A stretch of DNA of 64,000 nucleotides from Sphingobacterium sp. ML3W. Lineage in GTDB: Bacteria > Bacteroidota > Bacteroidia > Sphingobacteriales > Sphingobacteriaceae. Under the pieces are notes generated by a model. That model saw only the letters and a program-made list of their open reading frames with translations. It did no database searches and was not told where the DNA came from. The translations under genes and the position numbers were made by a program. Position 1 is the first letter of the stretch. Every line of letters starts with the position of its first letter. This document shows, piece by piece, positions 47,432-55,746 of this stretch. The stretch is from assembly GCF_000747525.1 (NCBI RefSeq), contig NZ_CP009278.1:3844001-3908000 (forward strand), read 5' to 3'.

Positions 47432-47570
47432 ACCAACAGAAGTAACTACCAAGCACCCCTCGCTCATCAAGGCGAAAATGTTGATTGGCAACTAGATCTG
47501 GTAGAATAAGTAAATTTACATTCCTAATAATCAAGAAAGCCATCCAAAAAGAGGATGGCTTTCTTGATTG
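47432..47570 (+). pseudogene. Relic of a susD 3' end plus terminator (direct repeat copy B)
   Basis: These 139 nt repeat 40233-40370. In frame they read TNRSNYQAPLAHQGENVD and on to a stop at the same place as susD, where the intact gene has TNRSNYQASLAQQGDD. No upstream SusD sequence remains. The terminator (17-bp perfect stem, 47529-47545 with 47553-47569) is intact and now probably ends the efflux transcript. It is a remnant of a second susD-like gene or a duplicated tail. Confidence 0.8.
47529..47569 (+). terminator. Terminator used by the efflux operon
   Basis: A perfect 17-bp stem, core AAAGCCATCC with GGATGGCTTT, 7-nt loop. It differs from the susD terminator by paired changes in the stem (GC to AA on one side, matched on the other), so the structure has been kept. 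Confidence 0.88.
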
Positions 47571-47627
47571 ATATATACGATAGCCCTTAAACAGACGGAG
47601 TCAATCACTCCTATAAATTAATTTTCG

Positions 47628-47635
47628 TAATTTTG
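47628..47635 (+). promoter_or_regulatory. -7 box (TAATTTTG) before the hydrolase gene
   Basis: TAATTTTG fits TAnnTTTG, 38 nt before the TTG start. No clear -33 element is seen. Confidence 0.5.
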
Positions 47636-47673
47636 GATAAGCAACACAATCATTCATTAAAAACGGATTAACA

Positions 47674-48453
47674 TTGGAAGAATTACAGTATAGCAAGATA
47701 TATGGTGCTGAAAATAACGGGATCCCATTAGTGGTCATACATGGTCTATTTGGTATGTCGGACAATTGGGGAACCTTTGGTCGCAGTTTCGGAGAAAACA
47801 GACAAGTGCATCTCTTGGACCTGCGTAACCATGGTCGCAGTTTTCATAGTGATGAAATGTCTATCGAAGTGATGGTAGATGATCTTTCCGCTTATATCGC
47901 GTCAATCGGAGCTGACCAAGTATATCTATTGGGCCATTCATTAGGGGGTAAGGTAGGCATGCAATTTGCCATTGACCATCCTGAAATAATGGCTAAGTTG
48001 ATTATTGCAGACATTGCACCTAAAGCGTATCCACCACATCACGAAGATATATTCAATGCTTTATGTGCAGTCGATATCGGATCAAAAGAAAATCGAAAGG
48101 ATGTACAAACAGCATTGGAACAATACATTAAAGAACCTGGCGTAATTCAATTTCTATTAAAAAACGTCTATATCAAAGAAGATAGAAGTTTGGGATGGCG
48201 TTTCAATTTAGAAGTGTTACAAGGTAAATACGAAGATTTCATCACCGTTGGTGTCAAGTCCGGTATCTTTAAGGGACCCACCTTATTCCTTGCCGGAGAA
48301 AAATCAAGATATATCCTTCCGGAAGACAAAGCTCATATAGAAGCTCAATTTCCACAAGCCGTGATAAAAACTATTCCCAATGCAGGACACTGGGTCCAGG
48401 CAGAGAATCCACAGGCATTTGACGCTTTCGTAGAAGAGTTTTTAGATCAATAG
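47674..48453 (+). CDS. Alpha/beta-hydrolase (YbfF-like esterase)
   Basis: 259 residues from the TTG at 47674; no in-frame ATG precedes the first strand, and the next ATG would lose it. The fold motifs are VVIHGLFGMSDNW (oxyanion loop), LLDLRNHGRSFHS, the nucleophile Ser89 in LLGHSLGGK, and NAGHWVQAENP with the catalytic His near 239. The closest known type is the small YbfF/acyl-CoA esterase group. The substrate is unknown. Confidence 0.87.
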   Translation: MEELQYSKIYGAENNGIPLVVIHGLFGMSDNWGTFGRSFGENRQVHLLDLRNHGRSFHSDEMSIEVMVDDLSAYIASIGADQVYLLGHSLGGKVGMQFAIDHPEIMAKLIIADIAPKAYPPHHEDIFNALCAVDIGSKENRKDVQTALEQYIKEPGVIQFLLKNVYIKEDRSLGWRFNLEVLQGKYEDFITVGVKSGIFKGPTLFLAGEKSRYILPEDKAHIEAQFPQAVIKTIPNAGHWVQAENPQAFDAFVEEFLDQ

Positions 48454-48467
48454 GAAAATTATATTTC

Positions 48468-48499
48468 AAAAATCCTTCTCTAGATAGAGAAGGATTTTT
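48468..48499 (+). terminator. Terminator after the hydrolase gene
   Basis: A perfect 15-bp stem (48468-48482 with 48485-48499), 2-nt loop, core TCCTTCTCTA, with a T run on the right. Confidence 0.9.
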
Positions 48500-48690
48500 T
48501 TATCAATTCCAATCATCCCATTATAACATATATATAATTGCTGATGTTCTTCAGCCCTTATTGTATATATGTATATCAATTCTATCCCAAATAGATTTTA
48601 TTAAGCCTCCAACACATAAATTCATTGAGATTAGAGAGATATACTGTACTCATCTTTAAGCTATATCCAGAAAATCATAAATTAAATAAT

Positions 48691-48704
48691 GTATATTAAT
48701 ATAC
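48691..48704. promoter_or_regulatory. Perfect palindrome upstream of the MarR gene
   Basis: GTATATTAATATAC is a perfect 14-bp palindrome 38 nt before the MarR start. Related GTATAT-rich stretches lie at 48563-48576 and 48722-48735. A good candidate operator for self-regulation by the MarR-type protein. Confidence 0.5.
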
Positions 48705-48722
48705 TAATTAATTAAAAATAAG

Positions 48723-48730
48723 TATATTTG
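48723..48730 (+). promoter_or_regulatory. -7 box (TATATTTG) before the MarR gene
   Basis: TATATTTG fits TAnnTTTG and ends 11 nt before the ATG, implying a very short leader. The palindrome at 48691-48704 sits at about -33, where bound protein would block polymerase. Confidence 0.6.
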
Positions 48731-48741
48731 TATATTATATT

Positions 48742-49410
48742 ATGAATATGAATTATACTCTTGTTAAAGATGTTCTTGATTTAATTGAGAAATTTGAAAT
48801 AGAAAATTTACATGCTGATGCATATAGTCAACAAGTCGATGGGTTTAAAAAATGGATTATAGACAATTCCAGTAATGAAATAGATCAGGAGCCTAATTGG
48901 GAAGGAAAAGAAAATGGTCGAAGTCCTGAAAGTGTTATCAATACTTTGATTGTACATATGAATAGGTATGCCAAATCTTATTCCAAATCAGCTATACATG
49001 GTTCAGCATTTGCCACGCAAGAGGATTTTATCTATCTCATCAACTTAAAGGCATTTGGAAAGATGAAAAAAATGGAGTTGATAAAGAGAAATGTACATGA
49101 AAAACCTGTTGGTATGCAAATTATTAATCGACTAATAAAACAAGGATGGGTGAATCAAACTGATTCAGAAACAGATAAGAGAAGCAAGCTTCTTGATATT
49201 ACGGAAAAAGGATTAATGGCATTAGAGCAACAAATGAATCGAATAAGACAAGCTAGTACCCTTGTGACCGGAGATTTGAACCATAACGAAAAGATGGAAT
49301 TGATTAGAATCTTAAACAAGCTCGATCGTTTCCATCAAATAATCTACGATAAAAACATCGAAGCCGAGCATCTGATTGCTGAAACTTTAAAAAGTAAAAG
49401 ATCCTATTAA
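48742..49410 (+). CDS. MarR-type winged-helix regulator of the carotenoid cluster
   Basis: 222 residues. The core winged helix (about 75-165) has FATQEDFIYLINLKAFGKMK, ELIKRNVHEKPVGMQIINRLIKQGWV and DSETDKRSKLLDITEKG, the MarR signature. An N-terminal extension of about 70 residues is helical and not typical of short MarR proteins. It lies 77 nt before crtI in the same direction and is the only regulator at the head of the operon, so control of pigment synthesis is likely. The signal (light, redox or a metabolite) is unknown. A TTTCACC/GGTGAAA inverted pair lies between it and crtI. Confidence 0.82.
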   Translation: MNMNYTLVKDVLDLIEKFEIENLHADAYSQQVDGFKKWIIDNSSNEIDQEPNWEGKENGRSPESVINTLIVHMNRYAKSYSKSAIHGSAFATQEDFIYLINLKAFGKMKKMELIKRNVHEKPVGMQIINRLIKQGWVNQTDSETDKRSKLLDITEKGLMALEQQMNRIRQASTLVTGDLNHNEKMELIRILNKLDRFHQIIYDKNIEAEHLIAETLKSKRSY

Positions 49411-49487
49411 AACATTTCACCATATACCCAATCATTATTGGAAGAAACAAATGAGGTGAAAAGAATTACAGATAGAGTAAAGTCAAT

Positions 49488-50987
49488 ATGAAAGCAAAAA
49501 AGAAAATAGCTATTATAGGTTCTGGGTTCTCTGGGATGTCTGCAGCTGCATATGCTGCACAATCGGGATATGAAGTTCATGTATTCGAAAAACACAATCA
49601 GCCAGGAGGTAGAGCTAGGCAGTTTTCTACAGAACAAGGGTATGTTTTCGATATGGGTCCAAGCTGGTATTGGATGCCTGATATTATGGAAAATTTCTTC
49701 TCAGATTTTGGTTATAAAACATCAGATTTTTTTGAGTTGATTTCTCTAAATCCACAATTCGAAATGATTTTTGATGATGAAAAGATTTCAATACCTAAAA
49801 AATATGAAGACTTAAAAATCCTATTTGAAAGTATTGAAATTGATTCAGGAAAACAATTAGACAAATTTATGCAATCTGCTAAATTCAAATATGAAATTGG
49901 AATGCAAAAATTCGTTAATAAACCTTGTCATAATTGGAGTGAATTCATTTCACCTGAAATCTTAAAAAGCGCTTTAAAACTTGATCTATTGACCAATTTC
50001 AGAACCTACATAGCTAAATACTTTAAAAACCAAAAATTAAGAACATTAATGGAATTTCCTGTAATATTTCTAGGTGCTTCGCCCAAAAATATTCCAGCTA
50101 TGTACAGTTTAATGAATTATGGAGGTTATGCTTTAGGAACTCACTATCCACTTGGAGGATTCTATCAATTGGTATTAGCGATACAAAATATCGCCGAAAA
50201 GCAAGGCGTATCTTTTCATTTCAATCATACTTTAGAAAAAATAAACTCCGAGAATGGAAAAATAACTTCTCTGATTATAAATGGTGAAAGTTATAAATTT
50301 GACGCCGTCATTGCATCGTCCGATTATCATCATACAGAAACACTATTACCAGAAAATCTTAGAAATTACAGCGATAGATATTGGAGACAAAGAACTTTCG
50401 CTCCCTCCAGTCTAATTTTTTATTTAGGCATTAAGGACATAATTCCTAATCTCAGACATCATACACTTTTTTTTGAAAATGAAATAGATGGACATATTGA
50501 TTGTATCTATGGGAATAAAAAATGGCCCGAAAAACCTTTATTTTATTGTTGCTGTCCTTCTAAAACAGACCCGAATGTTGCACCACAAAATAGAGATAAT
50601 TTATTCCTATTAATGCCTTTAGCAATTGGGTTAAATGATGATGAGAATACAAGAGAAAAATATTTACTAGAGATGCTTTCAAGAATTGAAAAGCACACAG
50701 GAATAAGCGATTTATACTCAAAAATTGAATATAAGAAAAGCTATTGCGTGAGCGATTTTATTTCAGATTATAATGCATACGGTGGAAATGCATATGGCCT
50801 CGCCAACACATTAGGACAAACGGCAGTATTAAAACCAAAAATTAGAAATAAAAAAATAAGTAATCTTTTTTATACTGGTCAATTGACCGTGCCCGGCCCA
50901 GGAGTTCCACCGTCTATAATATCAGGCAAATTAGTAGCTAATGAAATGAATATTCTAATAACGAATTACTATGAAAAAACTATTTGA
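49488..50987 (+). CDS. crtI: Phytoene desaturase CrtI
   Basis: 499 residues, an FAD-dependent desaturase. The dinucleotide-binding motif KIAIIGSGFSGMSAAAYAAQ and HVFEKHNQPGGRARQF opens the protein. The C-terminal FAD motif is FYTGQLTVPGPGVPPSIISG. The family pattern PSSLIFYLGIKD and GNAYGLANTLGQT is present. It converts phytoene to lycopene (four steps in most bacteria), though the number of steps cannot be read from sequence. It shares 17 nt with crtB, so the two are coupled. Confidence 0.93.
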   Translation: MKAKKKIAIIGSGFSGMSAAAYAAQSGYEVHVFEKHNQPGGRARQFSTEQGYVFDMGPSWYWMPDIMENFFSDFGYKTSDFFELISLNPQFEMIFDDEKISIPKKYEDLKILFESIEIDSGKQLDKFMQSAKFKYEIGMQKFVNKPCHNWSEFISPEILKSALKLDLLTNFRTYIAKYFKNQKLRTLMEFPVIFLGASPKNIPAMYSLMNYGGYALGTHYPLGGFYQLVLAIQNIAEKQGVSFHFNHTLEKINSENGKITSLIINGESYKFDAVIASSDYHHTETLLPENLRNYSDRYWRQRTFAPSSLIFYLGIKDIIPNLRHHTLFFENEIDGHIDCIYGNKKWPEKPLFYCCCPSKTDPNVAPQNRDNLFLLMPLAIGLNDDENTREKYLLEMLSRIEKHTGISDLYSKIEYKKSYCVSDFISDYNAYGGNAYGLANTLGQTAVLKPKIRNKKISNLFYTGQLTVPGPGVPPSIISGKLVANEMNILITNYYEKTI

Positions 50988-51807
50988 TGAACTATCTTAC
51001 GAAGTAAGCAAAAAAACCACCGAAAAGTATAGTACAAGTTTCTCTTTAGGTATACTTGCATTAAAACCAACTATTCAACCTGCTATTTACGCTATCTATG
51101 GCTATGTGAGATTAGTCGACGAAATTGTTGACAGCTTTCACGATTACGATAAAGAGAAACTATTAAATAGATTGAAGATAGAGACATATTATGCCTTAAA
51201 AGAAGGTATTTCACTCAACCCTATTTTACAATCTTTTCAGGAAACATTTAATCGATATCGTATTGACAAAGATCTATTAGACCAATTTCTTCACAGCATG
51301 GAAATGGATCTGCAAAAAATAGAATACAATTCGACACTATACAATGAATATATCTATGGATCTGCTGAAGTCGTAGGACTGATGTGTTTACAAATATTCA
51401 CAAATGGTGATAGGGAATATTATGAAGAATTAAAACCTTATGCTATGAAACTCGGGTCGGCTTTCCAAAAAGTCAATTTTTTAAGGGATTTAAAAGATGA
51501 CTATCAAACACTGGGACGTACTTATTTTCCTAATATTGATATGGTCATGTTCAACAATTCCGTAAAAAGTCAGATTGAAGATGAAATAGAATTAGAATTT
51601 AAGGAGGCTCTAATAGGCATAAGAAAACTACCTAAATCATCCATGTTTGGTGTATATCTAGCTTATAAATATTATTTATCTTTATTTGAAAAGATAAAAA
51701 GCAAATCCTCTGCAGAAATTTTAGAAAATAGGATTCGAATTCCAAACTCTTATAAAGCCTACGTTGCATTAAAAAGCTATTTACGCTATAAAACAGCATT
51801 CTTATGA
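50971..51807 (+). CDS. crtB: Phytoene synthase CrtB
   Basis: 278 residues. The Asp-rich substrate-magnesium motifs are LVDEIVDSF (about 47-55) and the second LRDLKDDYQTLGRTYFP (about 168-185), with GSAEVVGLMCLQIF between them. It joins two geranylgeranyl diphosphates to phytoene. It overlaps crtI by 17 nt and the next gene by 4 nt. No GGPP synthase gene is in the cluster, so substrate must come from elsewhere in the genome. Confidence 0.94.
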   Translation: MKKLFDELSYEVSKKTTEKYSTSFSLGILALKPTIQPAIYAIYGYVRLVDEIVDSFHDYDKEKLLNRLKIETYYALKEGISLNPILQSFQETFNRYRIDKDLLDQFLHSMEMDLQKIEYNSTLYNEYIYGSAEVVGLMCLQIFTNGDREYYEELKPYAMKLGSAFQKVNFLRDLKDDYQTLGRTYFPNIDMVMFNNSVKSQIEDEIELEFKEALIGIRKLPKSSMFGVYLAYKYYLSLFEKIKSKSSAEILENRIRIPNSYKAYVALKSYLRYKTAFL

Positions 51808-52271
51808 AAATATCTATCTTAATAATGCTCATCACTTTTTCACCCCAGATCAATGCACAGCCCAAATGGATAGATCTGGATATCGTACGAACGAATTACG
51901 GTAAGGCCGTATCTGATAAAAAGTTGTGCATGCTTATGATAAAACAATTACATACAGTTAAAAGCAACCCCATCTATCTGGGTTATTTAGGAGGTTTTCA
52001 GACGATACGGGCCAAGCATGTTTTCAATCCACTGAAAAAGCTCAGTACATTTAAAGAAGGAAAGAAAAATCTTGAGCTTGCCATCACACAAGAACCACAA
52101 AGTGCTGATTTAAAATTTATTCGATTGTCCATTCAAAAAAATACACCTTCTTTTTTAGGATACTCTAATCAAATGGAAACAGATATTATATTTATCAAAA
52201 TACACAAAAAACAAATTTCATCCAATATCGTATTATTAAATATAGACAACCTAATGGATCATAAGTCATGA
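51804..52271 (+). CDS. Exported protein of unknown function in the carotenoid operon
   Basis: 155 residues. A short hydrophobic N-terminus ends near INAQ (about residue 18), so it is probably exported. The mature part is helical (DIVRTNYGKAVSDKKLCMLM) with KHVFNPLKKLSTFKEGKKNL and EPQSADLKFIRLSIQKNTPS, a pattern that suggests TPR-like helical repeats. I recognise no enzyme motif. ATG overlaps the crtB stop by 4 nt and its own stop overlaps the SRPBCC start by 4 nt, so it is made in step with the pigment enzymes. A place in carotenoid handling at the envelope is inference only. Confidence 0.75.
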   Translation: MKISILIMLITFSPQINAQPKWIDLDIVRTNYGKAVSDKKLCMLMIKQLHTVKSNPIYLGYLGGFQTIRAKHVFNPLKKLSTFKEGKKNLELAITQEPQSADLKFIRLSIQKNTPSFLGYSNQMETDIIFIKIHKKQISSNIVLLNIDNLMDHKS

Positions 52272-52735
52272 GATACAAATTATTAAGAGAGCAACAACTT
52301 AATTGTGATTTAGATACGGCTTGGGATTTTTTCTCATCGCCACACAATCTCGAGAAGATAACACCAAAAGAGATGCAATTTATCGTATTATCAAAAGACA
52401 ATAATCATACTATTTATGAAGGGCAATTGATAAATTATACCATCTCACCGATACTAAAAATTCAAATTAAATGGAGAACCCGCATCACACAAGTTGATCC
52501 CAATATTAGTTTTACCGATTTCCAAGAGCAAGGACCTTATAAATATTGGAATCATTTTCACGAGTTTCTACCGAATGAAAAAGGAGTTTTAATAAAAGAT
52601 ACAATAACGTATGAACTACCATTCGGAATATTGGGTACCATTGCACATCAACTTTTTGTTAAAAACAAATTAAATAAAATTTTCAAATATCGTTTTGAAG
52701 TTTTAGAAAAAATGTTCAACAGAGTTAAATCATAA
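52268..52735 (+). CDS. SRPBCC-family (START-like) protein in the carotenoid operon
   Basis: 155 residues with a helix-grip fold: a start MRYKLLREQQLNCDLDTAWD, FFSSPHNLEKITPKEMQF, a long beta sheet with KIQIKWRTRITQVD and a C-terminal helix. These bind hydrophobic ligands in a deep cavity, and this branch (SRPBCC, DUF-type) is often found next to photolyases and carotenoid genes in Bacteroidota. Ligand and role are unknown. It overlaps the preceding gene by 4 nt and lies 2 nt before crtZ. Confidence 0.85.
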   Translation: MRYKLLREQQLNCDLDTAWDFFSSPHNLEKITPKEMQFIVLSKDNNHTIYEGQLINYTISPILKIQIKWRTRITQVDPNISFTDFQEQGPYKYWNHFHEFLPNEKGVLIKDTITYELPFGILGTIAHQLFVKNKLNKIFKYRFEVLEKMFNRVKS

Positions 52736-52737
52736 TT

Positions 52738-53193
52738 ATGAATTATTTAATTATACTCTTTGTTTTTATATTAATGGAAGCTGCTACTTGGCTTATTCAT
52801 AAATATATTATGCATGGTTTATTATGGGTTTTACACAAAGACCACCACGACCACAGCAACATAGGCAAACTCGAAAAAAACGACTATTTCTTTGTCATAT
52901 TTGCCTTGCCGACTATTATATTGATGTATTATGGTTCATTAGCAGATTTCAATCATCTATTTTATATTGGTTTGGGAATCATGCTCTACGGCATAGCCTA
53001 CTTTTTTGTACACGATATCTTTATCCATCAGCGAATTAAGTGTTTTTCCAAAACGAAGAACCCTTACTTCTTAGCAATACGTAGGGCTCATAAACAGCAT
53101 CATAAACATACTAATAAACATAATGGTGAATGTTTTGGGTTTTTATATGTTCCTATCAAATATTTTAAAATGTATTTTAATTCACCAAAATAA
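52738..53193 (+). CDS. crtZ: Beta-carotene hydroxylase CrtZ
   Basis: 151 residues, four membrane helices, di-iron fatty-acid-hydroxylase superfamily. All four His clusters are present: HKYIMH (about 21-26), HKDHHDHSN, HDIFIHQ and HKQHHKHTNKHNGE. It adds 3- and 3'-hydroxyls to the beta rings, giving beta-cryptoxanthin and zeaxanthin. Its stop overlaps the next start by one base. Confidence 0.93.
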   Translation: MNYLIILFVFILMEAATWLIHKYIMHGLLWVLHKDHHDHSNIGKLEKNDYFFVIFALPTIILMYYGSLADFNHLFYIGLGIMLYGIAYFFVHDIFIHQRIKCFSKTKNPYFLAIRRAHKQHHKHTNKHNGECFGFLYVPIKYFKMYFNSPK

Positions 53194-53894
53194 TGACTGC
53201 ATATACCTATTCTTTGGTTTTATTTTTCACGATTATCATTTGCTTTTTCGCATCATTTGATAAAAGGATTCTTTTTAATCATCACTTTGGCGCTTTCCTT
53301 AAAGCCTCCATACTGGTAGCCACACCTTTTATCGCTTGGGATATCTGGTTCACATCAATGGGTGTTTGGTGGTTCAATACAGACTATACACTCGGCCTTA
53401 ACCTAGCAGGATTACCACTAGAAGAATGGTTGTTTTTTCTCCTCATTCCATTTTCCTGTATTTTCACTTATTTCTGTTTTGACAAATTTTTCAAACTAGA
53501 TTGGTTAAGTGCTTTGAATAATATTGTCGTTTTCATCAGTGTGATTACTTGTTCAGTAATTGCTCTTTTGCATCACGATAAAATTTATACCCTTACTACC
53601 GCTGTAATTACGATAACCACCCTCCTATATTTACATTTTATAGCTCGGGTAGATTGGATTGGAAAGGCATCTCTGGTTTTCAGCATATTGATGTTAGGTT
53701 TTTTTCCAGTAAATGGTATATTGACAGGTTTCGGCTTAGACTCTCCTATTGTAAATTATAATCCTAAAGATTTTTTAGGGTTTCGTATCCTAACGATTCC
53801 TATTGAAGATGCTGTCTATGGCTATACACAATTCTTATTAGTTCTATATTTTTTTAAACTCTTTCAAAAACAACAAAATGAATTTACAAAATAA
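53193..53894 (+). CDS. crtYcd: Lycopene cyclase, CrtYc-CrtYd fused type
   Basis: 233 residues with about six membrane helices in two similar halves. The key motif of each half is visible: PLEEWLFFLLIPF in the first and PIEDAVYGYTQF in the second. This is the heterodimer type (CrtYc and CrtYd) fused in one chain, as in other Bacteroidota, not the flavoprotein CrtY. It makes beta-carotene from lycopene. It overlaps the lipocalin gene by 17 nt. Confidence 0.9.
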   Translation: MTAYTYSLVLFFTIIICFFASFDKRILFNHHFGAFLKASILVATPFIAWDIWFTSMGVWWFNTDYTLGLNLAGLPLEEWLFFLLIPFSCIFTYFCFDKFFKLDWLSALNNIVVFISVITCSVIALLHHDKIYTLTTAVITITTLLYLHFIARVDWIGKASLVFSILMLGFFPVNGILTGFGLDSPIVNYNPKDFLGFRILTIPIEDAVYGYTQFLLVLYFFKLFQKQQNEFTK

Positions 53895-54444
53895 ATGGAT
53901 TATTCCGACGGTTTTGCTTATTAGTATATCAACACTCTTTTTTTCCTGTACATCCATTCCAAAAAGCGCCACGGCCATTCAAAATTTTGATGTCAACCGT
54001 TATCTCGGTACATGGTATGAAATTGCACGATTTGATTTTCGATTTGAAAAAGACTTAGATAATACTTCGGCACAATATAGCTTAAATGAAAAAGGAAATG
54101 TAGTTGTCCTGAATAGCGGCTATAATTTTAAAAAGAATGAATGGAAAAAAGCGGATGGCTTAGCGAAGTTCAGAGGAGATAAAACCATTGGTGCACTAAA
54201 GGTGAGCTTTTTTGGACCTTTCTATTCGGGCTATAATGTGATTGCATTAGATGATGACTACCACTACGCACTGATTGCAGGAAAGAATTTAGATTATTTA
54301 TGGATCTTATCTAGAAACAAAACTATACCAGAAGAAGTGAAGTCAAATTTTTTAGACATAGCGACTCAGATAGGTTACGACACGAAGAAGTTACTATGGA
54401 TCAAGCACGATAGAAACAACAACCCTTATCTGAATGAAAAATAA
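53878..54444 (+). CDS. blc: Lipocalin (Blc-like outer-membrane lipoprotein)
   Basis: 188 residues. The lipoprotein signal ends FFSC (Cys24). The lipocalin motif NRYLGTWYEIARFDFRFE (GxWYE) lies at about 40-57, followed by an eight-strand calyx with YALIAGKNLDYLWILSR, the second conserved region, and a C-terminal helix. Blc binds lysophospholipids or other hydrophobic molecules. Being inside the pigment operon it could carry carotenoids or protect membranes from oxidised lipids; that is inference. It overlaps crtYcd by 17 nt and the photolyase gene by 11 nt. Confidence 0.88.
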   Translation: MNLQNKWIIPTVLLISISTLFFSCTSIPKSATAIQNFDVNRYLGTWYEIARFDFRFEKDLDNTSAQYSLNEKGNVVVLNSGYNFKKNEWKKADGLAKFRGDKTIGALKVSFFGPFYSGYNVIALDDDYHYALIAGKNLDYLWILSRNKTIPEEVKSNFLDIATQIGYDTKKLLWIKHDRNNNPYLNEK

Positions 54445-55729
54445 AGTATCCCTATTCTGGTTTCGCAGAGATCTACGGTTGGAAGATAATGTAGGTTTAT
54501 ACCACGCACTTTCTTCAGCATTCCCCGTTGTGCCCATTTTTATATTCGATCAAGCTATCTTGGATAAATTGGAGAATAAAAAAGATAGAAGGGTAGATTA
54601 TATCCATCAAGCCTTAACAAACATTAATCTAGAATTGAATTCACTGGGTTCAACTTTGAAGACCTTTCATGGCAATCCATTAGAAATCTACAAAATACTT
54701 GCTGATGAGTTTGCTATTCAAGCCGTTTATTGTAACCGTGATTACGAACCGCAAGCCATTGCTCGAGATACGGAAATCTATGATTTTTTTGCTAATAAAA
54801 ACATTCCTTTTAAGGCCTATAAAGACCAAGTCATTTTTGACAAAAATGATATTCTAAAGAAAGATGGCAGCCCTTATACGGTTTATACACCATATTCAAA
54901 AAAATGGAAAGAAAATTTAAGCCCTAAAAATTATCAATCATTAGAAATAAATTTCACAAATTTTTACAAACAGACACGCTCAATAATCCTTTCTTTGCAT
55001 GACATCGGTTTTGAAAAAACAGAGTACCTTTTCAACCTTCCAACATTAGATTCCTTGATTATTGATGAATATGATCAATTCAGAGATTACCCTACCCTTC
55101 AAAAAACAACGCAATTAGGTATTGCTTTACGTTTTGGCACCATCAGTATCCGTAAATGTGTCAGATTTGGTTTAGCACATAATCAAACCTGGTTGTCTGA
55201 ATTGATTTGGAGGGAATTTTTTATGCAAATCCTTTATCATTTTCCCAGAGTCGTTAATCAATCCTTTAAAAAACAATATGATCATATCCAATGGCGCGAT
55301 GATGAACAAACATTTGAATTGTGGTGCCAAGGAAAAACAGGCTACCCGATTGTTGATGCGGGCTTGAGGCAGCTTAACGAAACTGGATTTATGCACAATC
55401 GGGTCCGAATGATTGTGGCGAGCTTTTTATGCAAGCATCTACTGCTAGATTGGCGTTGGGGTGAAGCTTATTTTGCACAAAATCTGAATGATTATGACCT
55501 ATCTGCCAATAATGGTAATTGGCAATGGGCAGCAGGTTCAGGTTGTGATGCAGCCCCTTATTTCAGAGTGTTCAACCCCACAATTCAAGCCGAAAAGTTT
55601 GATAAAAATTTCACTTATATCCACAAATGGGTTCCTGAGTTTGGAACAGACGCCTATCCACACCCGATCGTTGAACATAAATTCGCAAGAGACAGAGCGT
55701 TGCAAGTATTTGGAGAAGCATTAAAATAA
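54434..55729 (+). CDS. phr: Deoxyribodipyrimidine photolyase / cryptochrome family
   Basis: 431 residues. The N-terminal photolyase domain (1-130) begins LFWFRRDLRLEDNVGLYHAL, and the FAD-binding domain follows with WLSELIWREFFMQILYHFP, TGYPIVDAGLRQLNETGFMHNRVRMIVASFLCKHLL, DWRWGEAYFAQNLNDYDLSANNGNWQW and the C-terminal PYFRVFNP. The WREF and NNGNWQW residues fit a CPD photolyase. It repairs UV dimers with blue light. It lies in the carotenoid operon, 11 nt overlap with blc. Confidence 0.93.
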   Translation: MKNKVSLFWFRRDLRLEDNVGLYHALSSAFPVVPIFIFDQAILDKLENKKDRRVDYIHQALTNINLELNSLGSTLKTFHGNPLEIYKILADEFAIQAVYCNRDYEPQAIARDTEIYDFFANKNIPFKAYKDQVIFDKNDILKKDGSPYTVYTPYSKKWKENLSPKNYQSLEINFTNFYKQTRSIILSLHDIGFEKTEYLFNLPTLDSLIIDEYDQFRDYPTLQKTTQLGIALRFGTISIRKCVRFGLAHNQTWLSELIWREFFMQILYHFPRVVNQSFKKQYDHIQWRDDEQTFELWCQGKTGYPIVDAGLRQLNETGFMHNRVRMIVASFLCKHLLLDWRWGEAYFAQNLNDYDLSANNGNWQWAAGSGCDAAPYFRVFNPTIQAEKFDKNFTYIHKWVPEFGTDAYPHPIVEHKFARDRALQVFGEALK

Positions 55730-55746
55730 AATTATCTTACATCTTA

